From assembly GCA_023238725.1 (NCBI GenBank), contig CM041535.1, forward strand, positions 20,765,230 to 20,829,229: a DNA stretch of 64,000 bases, in the 5' to 3' direction. Every line of letters starts with the position of its first letter. The first letter of the stretch is position 1. The DNA comes from Scortum barcoo (taxonomy: Eukaryota > Chordata > Actinopteri > Centrarchiformes > Terapontidae). The position numbers were made by a program, and so were the translations under genes. The notes below the pieces were generated by a model. The model was not told where the DNA came from. It was given only the letters and a program-made list of their open reading frames with translations, and made no database searches. Positions 1 through 11,500 of the stretch are shown here, in pieces.

Positions 1-22
1 TTTGTGATACATATGTACGTAC

Positions 23-169
23 TTCTTGTGCTGGTGCTAACCTCCCTGCCAACACTTCCGGTTCAGTCAGGTCTTGCAGCAGCTGCTGGATTTTAAATGG
101 TGAACAGTCCTCAGGAAACTCCTGGTCCACCAGTTTATTCTCTTCATAAAACGTGATGTCTAGAATCAC
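23..169 (-). CDS. rimoc1: rimoc1 coding exon 3
   Basis: The acceptor is AATTTAG before 169 and the donor is AAGAA|GTACGT at 23/22. It codes 49 residues in phase 0, including FYEENKLVDQEFPED and LTEPEVLAG. The next exon lies left of the window. Confidence 0.85.
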
Positions 170-1998
170 CTAAATTATGAAAAAATAAAATATATACACT
201 GTCAACATTTAATACATTGTACAAGAAAACTATGCATCATTTTCGAAATATCAAAAATCTGTTAAAACAATAACATCCTTCTCAATACATTACTTAGAGA
301 GTTCTTGACTCTTTTCCAAAACTGATATTTAACTCCATATTAAAAGCAAATTTGAAATACAAGTCATCTAATCAAACATCTAATTAATTTGAGTGTTCAG
401 CAGCAGTCAGGTGCTTTGTTATTGGTCACTTCAGCTGGCTTAACCAAAGTGGTTACTGATCTTCACCCAATCTCTGACCACAGAATGCCCTTGGTTTTAA
501 TTTTACTCAATTTCAGCGTTCTTACAATTTGGTACCAAGTTAAGTAACGTGTGTTTGCAGCCTGGGCGTATAATTCCACCCCTACATTCTTAAAGCCATG
601 ATAACAGTTTTGAAAAAGTACATATAACCTCTGTTGGTAAATTCATAGTGTATAATTTTGAACTCAGAACCTAAGAGCCTCTGCAGGTTTGACATTTTTA
701 GACATACAGACAGATAGATAAATATACTTTATTTATCCTGTGGGGGATATACGGGTATAATTATGTATACCGGTAAAATGAAACAATAACCCAAAGCTAT
801 TTTGATAACGAATTAATTGCTTCCCTTATTTATCAAAGAATAACTGCCAAGCAATTGCTGGTTACACCTTCTCAAATTTGAGAATGTTTTTCACTGCTTT
901 ATATGATTATACATGATTGAACACCTTTGTGTTTTGGTCTCTTGGTTAGATGGACCAACTAATTGAGATTTTTAACTATTTTCTGATGTTTTATAAACTA
1001 AATTAATCAAGCTACTAGTCACTTAATCAAAATAATCATGAACTGCAGCTGTAGACATTTAATGAGGTTTGATATGCTGAAGTACCTGCGTGTAGTCCTG
1101 CAGCACCTTGGAAAGGTTGTTGCTGTCCCCTCCTTGCCTGTAATAGCTTTTCAACTTGTCTAGTATTGCAGACGCATTCTGTAAATAGTCATCATCTATG
1201 AAAGAAATTAAAGAAAGATATGTCAACACATTACTTACATGAAAAATAAGGAGGTCTCTAAAGTTGAACATTTCAGTTAACTGTTAGCTGATGCTTGGCT
1301 ATTTAATATTTAAACACAAAGTCTGTGCAAAACAATTGGACTGACGCCAAAGCAGGGCTAAATTTAATCTTGCAAAGTCAAAGTGACAACATAGTTTACA
1401 GTCATACAAAGAAATGTGTGCTGACATTTTTAAAGCGTTTGACAGTGTTGAGATGTGATGACAAATATGAGGGCACACTCCAGCATGAAACAATGTCAAC
1501 ATCACATCGACTATTTCCTCTCAGCTGCGGTTTATTCACACAGCATCATATGTTTCGTGGCCAGCTACACGTATGTCAACAACACTAAATTTTAGCTAGC
1601 ATTAGCAAACTTACGCTAGCTGTGAACTCGAACACACACAGACATTCAAAAACAATCAACTCTCAGTGAGTGAGCCTCGCTGACTCAACGTGTTGCCGCC
1701 CGCTAGTAAACAGCGGGGTGGGCATTATTTGTCAACACGCAACATTTCACCAGACAGCAGATGTTGTTATGATTGCAAGCTGCGTTAGATAACGTTAGCC
1801 TGCATGCTAACTGGCTAACAAACTGATCCAAAACGTCGGCCGCGCGCGCGAGCAGCAAAATAACGGCCAAGAGACGGAATAAATTAAATGCGTCGCACCA
1901 GTACCTTGCTTTTCAGCTCGGAGACTAGAACACTTGATGTCTAACTCAAATATCCTTCTCTCCAACTCGAAACCTTGTCGCCTGTACTCGTCGGCCAT
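23..1998 (-). CDS. rimoc1: rimoc1 (C5orf51 homologue), 5' part of gene, partial
   Basis: Three minus-strand coding exons join in frame: 1998-1905, 1195-1086 and 169-23. They give 117 residues starting MADEYRRQGF, and the gene continues beyond base 1. Segments such as NASAILDKLKSYY, VLQDYTQ, EENKLVDQEFPED and LTEPEVL line up with the human C5orf51/RIMOC1 protein as I remember it (ASAALEKLK, LYTQ, EENKLVDEDFPED, LSEPEIL). Known of the family: RIMOC1 binds the MON1-CCZ1 guanine exchange complex and RAB7A, and supports RAB7A recruitment in mitophagy. No catalytic motif is expected. The first exon reads as a short amphipathic helix and is the least conserved part. The start at 1998 has a G at -3 and a G at +4. 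It is divergently transcribed from oxct1. Identity is fairly secure; function is taken from the family. Confidence 0.88.
170..1085 (-). other. rimoc1: rimoc1 intron 2
   Basis: AT-rich intron with no coding signal. At about 705-765 a TAGATA run is followed by a stretch like the common fish retroelement tail 'actttattgatcc..gggg'. This may be a small LINE/SINE 3' remnant, with low certainty. Confidence 0.6.
1086..1195 (-). CDS. rimoc1: rimoc1 coding exon 2
   Basis: The acceptor is TTTCATAG before 1195 and the donor is CGCAG|GTACTT at 1086/1085. The exon codes 37 residues including NASAILDKLKSYY and VLQDYTQ, the segments most like human C5orf51. It ends in phase 0. Confidence 0.88.
1196..1904 (-). 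other. rimoc1: rimoc1 intron 1
   Basis: Intron of 709 bp. The end next to exon 1 is CpG-rich, with an alternating CG run at 1837-1850, and probably belongs to the promoter CpG island. The short open frames on both strands show no family resemblance. Confidence 0.6.
1905..1998 (-). CDS. rimoc1: rimoc1 coding exon 1
   Basis: The ATG is at 1998-1996 and the exon codes 31 residues plus one base. The donor reads AGCAAG|GTACTG at 1905/1904. The leftover G joins AT of exon 2 to make an Asp codon, so the phase agrees. Confidence 0.85.
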
Positions 1999-2012
1999 GA
2001 CTAAAAGCGCAC

Positions 2013-2040
2013 GTCACGTGAGACAGGGATTACTCACGTG
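2013..2040. promoter_or_regulatory. Paired CACGTG E-boxes
   Basis: Two palindromic CACGTG cores lie at 2015-2020 and 2035-2040, 20 bp apart, and 17-42 bp upstream of the rimoc1 start codon. The first sits in GTCACGTGAG, one base off the CLEAR consensus used by TFEB/TFE3, which USF also recognises. Binding is inferred. Confidence 0.55.
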
Positions 2041-2344
2041 CTCGCCGAACGTCGCCTCCGTTTCCAAGGCGTTGTTGTCGTTCGTGTGCACGCGCGCCAC
2101 ACACGGAGAAAACGCCGTTATAAATAAATCAATAATCACTTCTTTTAGGCTTGTGGATTATATTTAAAATACTCTGGCGTACACGGAGTGATTTATTTAG
2201 TTGTTTATTTATTTTTTGGGAAACGTCGTGGCGGTGAAGGGGTTAAATTTAAATTAGCTAGCCGAGCCTCTCTTCTGTTTCCCCTCCTCGCGTTGTTGGT
2301 CCAGCCCATTGAGTAAGACAGCAGCCAATGTCATTGTAGCTGAC

Positions 2345-2396
2345 TTTTAGTGTGTGTGAGGGTGTGTGTGTGAGAGAGAGAGTGTGTTTGAGTGTG
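2345..2396. repeat. GT/GA simple repeat in oxct1 5' leader
   Basis: Interrupted GT and GA dinucleotide runs about 95-145 bp upstream of the oxct1 start. They create long open frames on both strands that should not be read as genes. Confidence 0.8.
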
Positions 2397-2485
2397 TCCT
2401 CGCACTCCGCATCATCTGTCGTCCACCGACCGGAGCTCTCACTCCGCTCCTCCTCAAGCTCAACACCCTCTGTAGCGCCCAAAAA

Positions 2486-2496
2486 AAAATGGCGGC
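2486..2496 (+). promoter_or_regulatory. YY1-type motif overlapping the oxct1 start codon
   Basis: AAAATGGCGGC matches the YY1 consensus AANATGGCGNC at every position, and its ATG is the oxct1 start codon. Such sites just downstream of transcription starts are common in nuclear genes for mitochondrial proteins. It may equally be a by-product of coding Met-Ala-Ala. Confidence 0.55.
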
Positions 2497-2596
2497 CCTC
2501 AAAGCTTTCTGCAGCTCAGCGGAGAATTTACTCGTGAAAACCCTCTCAGGTCCCCGCAGAGCCAAAATTAACGCCGCTCATCTCCGGTTGAGCAAG
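2489..2596 (+). CDS. oxct1: oxct1 exon 1 (coding part)
   Basis: Residues 1-36, the mitochondrial targeting sequence. Context AAAATGG is a good start. Donor AGCAAG|GTCGGT, phase 0. Confidence 0.92.
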
Positions 2597-5500
2597 GTCG
2601 GTATTTGAAAGCGGCGACGATATTGAGCTGTAGGAATAAGCAGGTAGACGGTGAGATTAAAAGGTCATGATGTTGTGGAGATTGAATTCACTTTGTCGTC
2701 CTGCATTTCAGAATAAAGTCAATTTAGTTTAGATAATTAACCAGCATTCACACGTTGTTTTTTGCTTTATTTGAGTTGACTTTTCAACGATACTGTGAGC
2801 CGACTTCAAGTTGCAGACTACTTAAATAGGCGGTCAAGTCTTAGCAGCTTTTTTTCGCAACAATATGCCAAACTGGTGATAATTTAAATCCATGCATAAT
2901 GTGAAGTTAATCATCTGGCCTCACATATCATTGCATGAGTCAGTGACTTCAAACACAGCAGAGTTAAAACGTCCGGTGTCAAAGTGTGTGTAGCAGGTTT
3001 AGTGATCACACACGTGGTTGCATAATCCAGCCCTATGAGCATAGCTTTACATAGAAAACACACAACAGTATTTACATCGTGTTCCTTTATGTCAGTGTTT
3101 CTTTGGAGTGCAGAGCATCTTTTTGTTTCCTGCAACAGTTAGAAGGGATCTCAAGAGTTTCATGAGCAATGGTCTGAAATTTTGTGCAATGTGAAACATA
3201 TCAACAGTGTAATTTTGACACAGTGGAAGAGAGTGATTGTGCATATGAAAGTTTTGTTAAAGTCTGATCAGTGAAGGCAGAGATATTGTGAAATATGTAT
3301 GCAGCAGCAAAAGGAACTAGCTAAATAACACCATACTGTTTATTGTCAAAACTGGACCCACTTTTTATAACTTGAACCTTTAGACCGATTGTAAACCATC
3401 TAGACAGGAGTAAGAAGATGCTGCTTTTTCATGAGCTAATCATTACCTGATTATGTCGTCCTTGTAATTCAAGCTTAACAGAGATTCAAAAATGGATTCA
3501 AAATGTTTTAGTCTGTGAAGTAAGCAATAATATCTCTCAATAAGGTGTATATGTTAACTTTATATGTAGATAAAGGAAAGTGATGAATGAAGAGGAGGCT
3601 GGGGACATCACAATGCAACAGCATACCAACTGTGGTCTACAAAGTTCAGCATTTAAAAAGGAGTTAGAAATCACAAATGTGTAATATTAAATTAATGAAA
3701 GATTTGATGAAATAATGAAAAAGACTGGTCTTAGCACTGCAGGTACCATTGTAGTTGATCAGTGTTGATGCAGAGGATTTAAAATTTGAGTCCTCTGCTA
3801 ACTGCTGGATTGGGGCTCTTGGCTTTAGACTGCCCTAAAACTCTGCTCCTTTTGTTGTAGGATTGTTCCAGCAGTTTTGCTTATCTTTCCCTTTGCTGAA
3901 ACTGAATAAACAGAATCAGCCATTGAAACTGTACAAACATATTAGCTGCCCTCAGGCACATTCTTTTTTTTTAAACCAGCAGCGTGTCACATTTCTACAC
4001 ATTTTACTGATTCTACTTTCCTCCAGAATCACTTAAAGTTTGTTTCTGTTTGCTGATGTAGCTATTTCTGAAATGGTGAATTAACAGACACGTCTTGTTC
4101 TACTCACTGCAGACCTGTGGCTGTTACTTTTCTACCTCCAGCCAGAGAAGTTCACAGTTCTACTCAGATCCCACAGAGGCAGTCAAAGATATCCCAGATG
4201 GAGCTACCATTCTGGTGGGAGGTAAGATATACAGTGCTTTCACAAACAGATTATAGGATGGTTACATACTGTACACAACTCAGTGACTGTTCTGGCAAAT
4301 TACCTTCATTTTTAACTGCATGCAACTTTTGTTAATTGACAAATGTGCTCAACAACGTGTGTGCAACAGCAGCAAAATGTGTCTGAACTCCGTGTGTAAG
4401 GGTGGTTGATCAGCATCCACACACAGAGCGCACACAAATTCCACAGGTCTTATTTATAGTCAAGTTCGGAGTGACATTGTTAAACATTTTCCACTGTGTC
4501 ACACACACACACACTTAAATCTGTGTGGGGGGAAAAAAACTCTGTGTAATATTTGAAATCTTGATGAACACCCTGTATACACAGGACAAGAATTGCCTGG
4601 GCCATGATCTAAGGTGTACCATGTTATTGAACTTTTCTGCGACATTTGTAATAGTTTGAGATAATTTCTTTTCTGCAAAAATATGCTTTGTCTCTATTAG
4701 ATGAAAGTTCCAGCTTGAATTTACCACATTTCACCCGTTTCATGTTATTCATTGTCCTTTACTTTCTTTTTTTGTGCTCCAACACAGGCTTTGGATTGTG
4801 TGGTATCCCAGAGAATCTCATCAACAGTTTACTGAAGACTGGCGTTAAGGGTCTAACAGCAGTCAGCAACAATGCAGGGTGAGTGAGTGTGGAGTGGAGG
4901 AGGCATGCGTGTGCCATACGGGCCATACATGTAGGCGTCTACGTGTAAACCTACGCAGCGCTTTCCATGGTGGTGCTTTCTTTTTATCTTAATATAACAC
5001 CATTGTGACCACTCCAAAAATCCAACCTGTTTTTTAAGAGCAAATGTGTTGGTAGAGATCAGTTTGTTTATCTACTTCCGATTATGTTTGGATTCACGTC
5101 TGACTCTGGAAAGTTTGCAGTGTCATGTATCACATCATGCGTCGTTTCTATTTCAGTAGTAGGCATGTGTTGAGACTGAAAATGAAGCTCAATCTGACTC
5201 TGATGGGTAATCTGTTTTAAATGTTCAACGGGACGACTCTCTCTCCAGTTTTGTAGGTGTTATTTAAGTCTCCAATGCAAATCACATAAAAAGAGTTGGA
5301 TGTGTTCGTCTTTTATTTGTACTGAACTTAAAAGTTCAGGAGGTCTCTCAATTTGCAGTCTGTCACATAATGTAACCAAACAGAGATTGGCACAGTCTCA
5401 GGCCTTCCCATAAAAAGTCTTGCTTATTGCCTCGGACATATGATACCAGGAGTTAGCAGGAGTCATGACTGGACTCATGAAGGAGTCACATCATTTCCTT

Positions 5501-8500
5501 ACACACCTGTTTGAAACTAAAGGTGTTGGTGACCCTGTTGCTGTATCTTAAAACGGGCTATGCTGACCAGGAGAGAGTCCAGTGGTTAGTTTATGATAAC
5601 TTATCAGAGCTGCAGGCATAAGGAAGAAGGTGTGTTACAGCAACGGCTGCTCTGCCGGAGGTCAGGTGATGTGTGTCTTTGCTCTCAAAAGGACAGGCTT
5701 TAGACATTTGTTGAGGAGCACCTTGGTAGCTGAGTGGTTGCAGGCCAGACTACATAATGCATAATGCCTCACTGGCTTGGTTTCAGCTGGTGACCTTTGT
5801 TGCATATCACCCCCCCTTCCAGTTGTATGTATGTATATGTTTACATGCAAGACCAAAGAGTACAGAAAGTTGTGCAAATAAAAAACACAGTTTTAAAGGT
5901 CACAGAACTATATTCAAGAATTCAATGCAATATGTGATTGTGTTCCGGTAACAGAAACTTTCATTCTCATTTCCCCAGTTATAATGCCGATGTCTTTCTT
6001 TTGTTTTCTCGCCATTTGTCACGTTGCACGTCTTTTCCCCGTAATTGAGTCCCACTGTGCTGGCACACTTTAAACATAGTTTTATCGGAAATGTTTACAT
6101 AGCAACTCTGAAACTTGAGACAGTGAAGAACCTGATCTTATCTACTGAAGCTTTAAAGAGATCCTGCAAAAATAATCTTTCCGACTACAGACTGCAATTT
6201 AGAATCATGCATTTTTCAACACCATCCACACAATTTTGTGTTTGTTTAACTTTAACTCATAACTAAATTCTTTTATTTTGACATTGAAAGCACCAACTCA
6301 CAAAAATATTAGACTTCATCATAAATTGATCTATTTGCAGAACTCTACGTTGAACTTTGTGTATTGTGGTACTTTCTTTTTTGTCAAAATGCTGATGTGC
6401 ATCTTCAGCTGGTGTTTTTAGAAAGCTACACTCAACACAGGTTAGAAAGTCCACTGTGGAAGTCATGTCTGAAGCCATTTGAAGGTGAAAAAAAAGCATT
6501 CACCTTTGCTTCACTCTGAAGTAGAATATGGACTTAATAAGCAATGTTTTGGCAAACTTTAATTGCATTTCTACTTATTTACTTTTTGATGGCTGTGTTG
6601 AGGAACTTACAGGAACTAAACTCTTTAAAATGAATAGGAAAAGGAAAAGGAATCAGCTGCTTTAATTGCAGTGTACAGTACCTATAGTAAAGTTCATCCT
6701 TAGCTTTAGAAAGGCCACATCTATGCTGACATTGCTGATATTGCAAAATTGAGGTTTAGTATCACACAAGTGGTGCTACACAGTGATTCTGAGTGTATGT
6801 GAGTTTTGCAGTAGGAAGATCAAAATGGCTTCAAGGTCTTTACACAGACTGTACAAATACATTTATCTGTGCTCGTACTATGGAGTGTGTTAGTTTGCCC
6901 CACAAAAGTTACTCTTCACCGGACGTTTCTCGTGGACTTTGATTTTTGGTGAATATTGATTGTTGGAACAGGTACTCAAAATGTTTGCTTGAGCAAGGCC
7001 GTCCCTCTGAACAGTCATTGCTCCCCTGAATCTTTTTCCTCTGCAGACTTAAGCTGCTGGGAAGGATTGTAACCACTTGCAAATAGTGGCCATATTGCTT
7101 CTTTTTGTAGTTTCTGTGCATTTCTGGGCAAGTTCCAACATAGTGGAACTTCTTATATATTACATACATATTACAGTCTACATATACTCTACATGTTAAT
7201 CCAGTGAGATGTATTGTGAAAATAGTACCCTTTAGTGCATGTCTGTCTTTCATTTTCTTTCTGAATACTGGTTTGACTTCATGCCAGTCATGCATATCTG
7301 GCATATATGGCGAAAAGGGGAGGGGAGTTGAAAATTGAGTAACATTTACAAAAGTTGAAATGCAATACTCACAACTGCTATTGATTATTCTTGTTTTATA
7401 AAAGCTAACAGGCCTGTGTACTGTGTCCACTGTTCTCTTGGTGACAGCTGAATCCTATTTTCTTGGCTCAGGAGGGTAAAGGGAAGAGGGCTGCAAGGGG
7501 AAAGAAGTAGTTATGTAACGTTTAATTTTAGAGAGAAGATTCCTAAGGCTGGAAACTCTCCCTCCTTTGCTGGCTTTGTATTGAATGCTTGAATGGATTG
7601 CTAATCCTCCTCAGTGAAATCTGCCGAAGAGGCAATGTAACTTTTTCTATTATCTCAGGAAGAAGGAATAATGCAGACCTGATGATGGAGAGGGTATTTA
7701 TTTACTGTGAGGGTATTTATTTACTTCTCTCAACACACACTGCTACCATCTAAATCTTAGTGCAGGTGTGTAATACTGCAAAGATGAAATATGGATGTTA
7801 ATATAAAAAAAGATGAAACGTCAGCAAACGAGAAGTATTTTCCTCAATGATCTCCTGTGAATCTTTACAAAAAGTTAAGTTGGGAGTGTTGGATATTGTG
7901 TCACACTGAGGAACTGATTGTATGGTGGTGTGAACAAAGGAAAGTGATTCCACTCATCACTGGCGATTGTATACTTTGAACAATAGACATCGCTGACCCA
8001 TTTTTGGCAGCAGTGATGGGCAACTCTAAATTTGGTTTTGGAATTGCTTCCTTGTTGCAGTCTTATTTATAAGTCTTAGCAGAGAGGGTTAAATAACTGC
8101 TTTCATCTGGATGAGAAATATGCTTTGTGTCACTTTTACTGTATACAGTAATCATAAACAGCACCCTCAGGGGGTGATTAAGTTCTGCGTTTTGAATTTT
8201 ATTCCACGATTAGAAACTTCTAGTTGTAGGGTCTCAGCACTATTGAGTGAGCAGAGGGAGACACTGCTGTTGTTCTTTGAGAGGTAGAACAGAGACACAG
8301 TGGGCTCTTTATGCACTGTAATATGAGAGGAGATGGATTCAGCTGTACACAAGAAGAGGTTATTAAGCTGTGACAGAACTGCGCCCTCATGCAGCTTTAT
8401 ATTTATTCTTTTATCAGCTGCTTCAGGAATGCTACACAAACAGAATAGATTTCATATGAAAGGTGCTGAAGCTGCTCTGATCAGTGAGCATTTAGTATTT

Positions 8501-11500
8501 AGATAGAAAAGTTTGCATTTTGAATTGAGTCCACCCATTTGATGTCATCTTGAAGTTAGCACTGAGGTTTATATCCTCAAACTCACCAGTTTCAAACAGA
8601 TAAAACAATGTTGGCATTATTACAACTGTCCAAACCCTTTTAACATGGACTGCTTATCATGGGTTATAACTCTTCCTGTGTGTGTAACAGGGTGTGTGTC
8701 ACAGTCATCTGTTTTTGGTATTCTGAGTGCACATGGCCCAGATATCTTGTCAGCTGACCTGAGGTTAGAGTTAAGGACAAAAGAGTCATTCCTGATCCTG
8801 AGCTTCTTGGGATACAAAATAAAGAAGGAGAACTCACTCTTTGTAAAGCTCAACTTTCCTCTTGGCTCTGATTAGTACGGGCAAAGACAGAGCAGTGAAA
8901 GAGAGAAACTATCTTAACTATTGCTTACTAACTATCGCTTCTAATCAGACAGGATGGGAAATATAAGATGTATGATTCTACTTTGGTTTCGTATCACAAG
9001 ACAATACCCCTTTTTTCAAACAGCTTTAAATGTTTGCCAAAGTTTTATTAAGACTCTGCTTATGAGGTTAATGAGTGACCAAAATCAATTCTCTCGTACT
9101 GGCCAATTTTACGAGTATTTCAACAACCTTAGTAACACAATAACTTTATTTGGTCACAGAACGACTGTATTCACAGTACACAGTACTAGCAATCCGTTTG
9201 TCTGGCTGTCAAATCACTATGGTGTCTATGGTGTAAATATATGTGTGACGGTGTAAATATGTGACATCCTTTAGCACCATGTGGAGAAGGAGTAACCCAG
9301 ACTGTCTGCAGTTTGTCACTGCTGTAATGACACCTTGCTGTATTTAAAAATAATCTTTCTGTGCAGTTTTCCCAGACAATAAACAAAGAGACGCTCATAA
9401 ATGACTGTCTCAGGAGTTATTCCAGGCCCTGCAGCTGTGCTTGATCTCATGAGCTTTCTTTATGGCTGCAGCAGACGGACTGTGCTTTGATTAAAAGAAA
9501 AAGGAGCCGTATCACTTGGTTTGACCCAGTTACAACCTTGATTAACCTTTCTGTGGATTTATGGTAATGTGAGTCTTGTTACAAATTGTAGAAAGCTTCA
9601 TGTTCAAAGCGTAAGAACAAATGAGACTTAAGCAGTGGAAGGAACTGAACTGAATGATAGTGGATGTAAGGAGGATTTTCTGAGTCTATCAGCTTTACAC
9701 ATCTGAACACCATCTTTTCCCCATGGTATTTGTAAAGTGTGCTGCAGCCTTATCGAAACCTTCTAAGAATTCACAATACCATGTGTATGTTTTCTTCAGA
9801 GTGGATAACTTCGGGCTGGGCCTGCTGCTCCAGACTAAGCAGATCAAGAGGATGATCTCTTCATATGTTGGGGAGAATGCAGAGTTTGAGCGACAGTATC
9901 TGACAGGGGAGTTAGAAGTGGAACTGACGCCACAGGTTAGTCAGAAAAACACATGAAAAGATCTATACATGAATTTTCACACAAACAAAAAGTTGATGCC
10001 AACATATTTTTTCATACGTGGGTAACCCAAATCCAAATGATTGACAATAACAGACTGGATATTTAATCTGTCACCTTTTTTCCACAGGGGACTCTTGCAG
10101 AGAGGGTCAGGGCTGGGGGGGCTGGGATTCCAGCCTTCTTCACAGCCACCGGCTATGGCACACTGATCCAAGAGGGAGGCTCTCCTATTAAGTATAACAA
10201 AGATGGCAGCATTGCTATTGCCAGTGAGAAGAGAGAGGTGAGAGTGCTGCTGAGTGATGACTGCTGATATTTTTCCATACCAGTGGCCACTTTGCTTGAG
10301 AGTTTGTTTGGTGGTTGAGAGCTGTGGTCGAAATTGGGTACAGTACATAAAAGTGGATGAATTCACCCCATAATGACCCCCCCCCCCCCCAAGGTGTGGT
10401 ACGTTGTGGTTCTGTCAAAGTGAAGTTAAATTTCTTCATGTAGTGAAAGATGCGACGAAAGAAACATCTCATGTCATGTGATTTTAAAAAACAAAAAAAT
10501 GTAGTAATGATTAACTTGAGGTTTTCACTGAAGTACCTGGGCCAAGTCTGAAAATGCAAATCACCATGTTCATCCTCATATGCACCCAGTGCCACTCACC
10601 CCTTATGTTGTCATTGTGCACAGGTGCAGGAGTTCAATGGCAGGCACTATATCATGGAAAAGGCCATCACTGGAGACTTTGCGCTGATAAAGGCATGGAA
10701 AGCTGACAAGGCTGGAAACATTGTTTTCAGGTAATTGATGAAAAAAGTTTTCACACATTGTGCTTGACAGGAATATCTAGCGGTGATACATCATCATTAG
10801 CACATACCTGTCGTAAAATGGCAATGCCAGTGTTAATCTTGTAAAAGATGCACCTCCCTGCCTTACGGCATATTAGACTAGCTTAATCACCTTAGGTGTC
10901 ATGTGGTGAGAGTGAAAGTCTAAACAGTTATCGGAAAGTGGATGGATTTTTTTTTCTATGTTATTAGCAATGGATATTAACTTAGTTGAGACTTGACCAT
11001 ACCTTGTTTTTTTCTTAAGATCTGTATGAACAGATTTTAATCAATATATTTTAAGTCCGTATTATTTCCTTGGTTTTCTTCTGTTTGTTCAAAGTCTGTG
11101 AACATATTCTAATATTTACATAAGCTTCTATAAATTTAATTATTCAGATAGCACCGTTTTTTCAAGATAGGGCTGGGATTATCAATCATCGTTGTTCTAA
11201 TTAAGTTCCAGTTCAGCAGTATTAAATGGATCCTGTCCATGGATATCCTCATTACTTATGACAGTCTGAATGAAGAATAAGCCCTCCTCCTAGCGTCAGT
11301 ATATGTACAGTGGATATAAAAAGTCTACACACCCCTGTTCAAATGCCAGGTTTTTGTGATGTAAAAAAATGACACCAAGATAAATAATTTCACAACTTTT
11401 TCCACCTTTAATGTGACTCTCATAACCTGTACAATGCAATTGAAAAAGAAACTGAAACCTTTACAAGGGGAAAAATAAAAAATAAAAACTTAAAATAACC

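Larger units (their letters stand above)
1999..2488. promoter_or_regulatory. Bidirectional rimoc1/oxct1 promoter region
   Basis: Only 490 bp separate the divergent start codons of rimoc1 and oxct1. The rimoc1 side is CpG-rich (around 2010-2115). Visible elements are CACGTG at 2015-2020 and 2035-2040, a GC/CG-rich NRF1-like stretch at about 2086-2100, TATAAATA near 2119, and CCAAT at 2325-2329. A GT/GA simple repeat at about 2349-2396 is probably within the oxct1 5' leader. Transcription starts cannot be placed from sequence alone. Confidence 0.75.
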
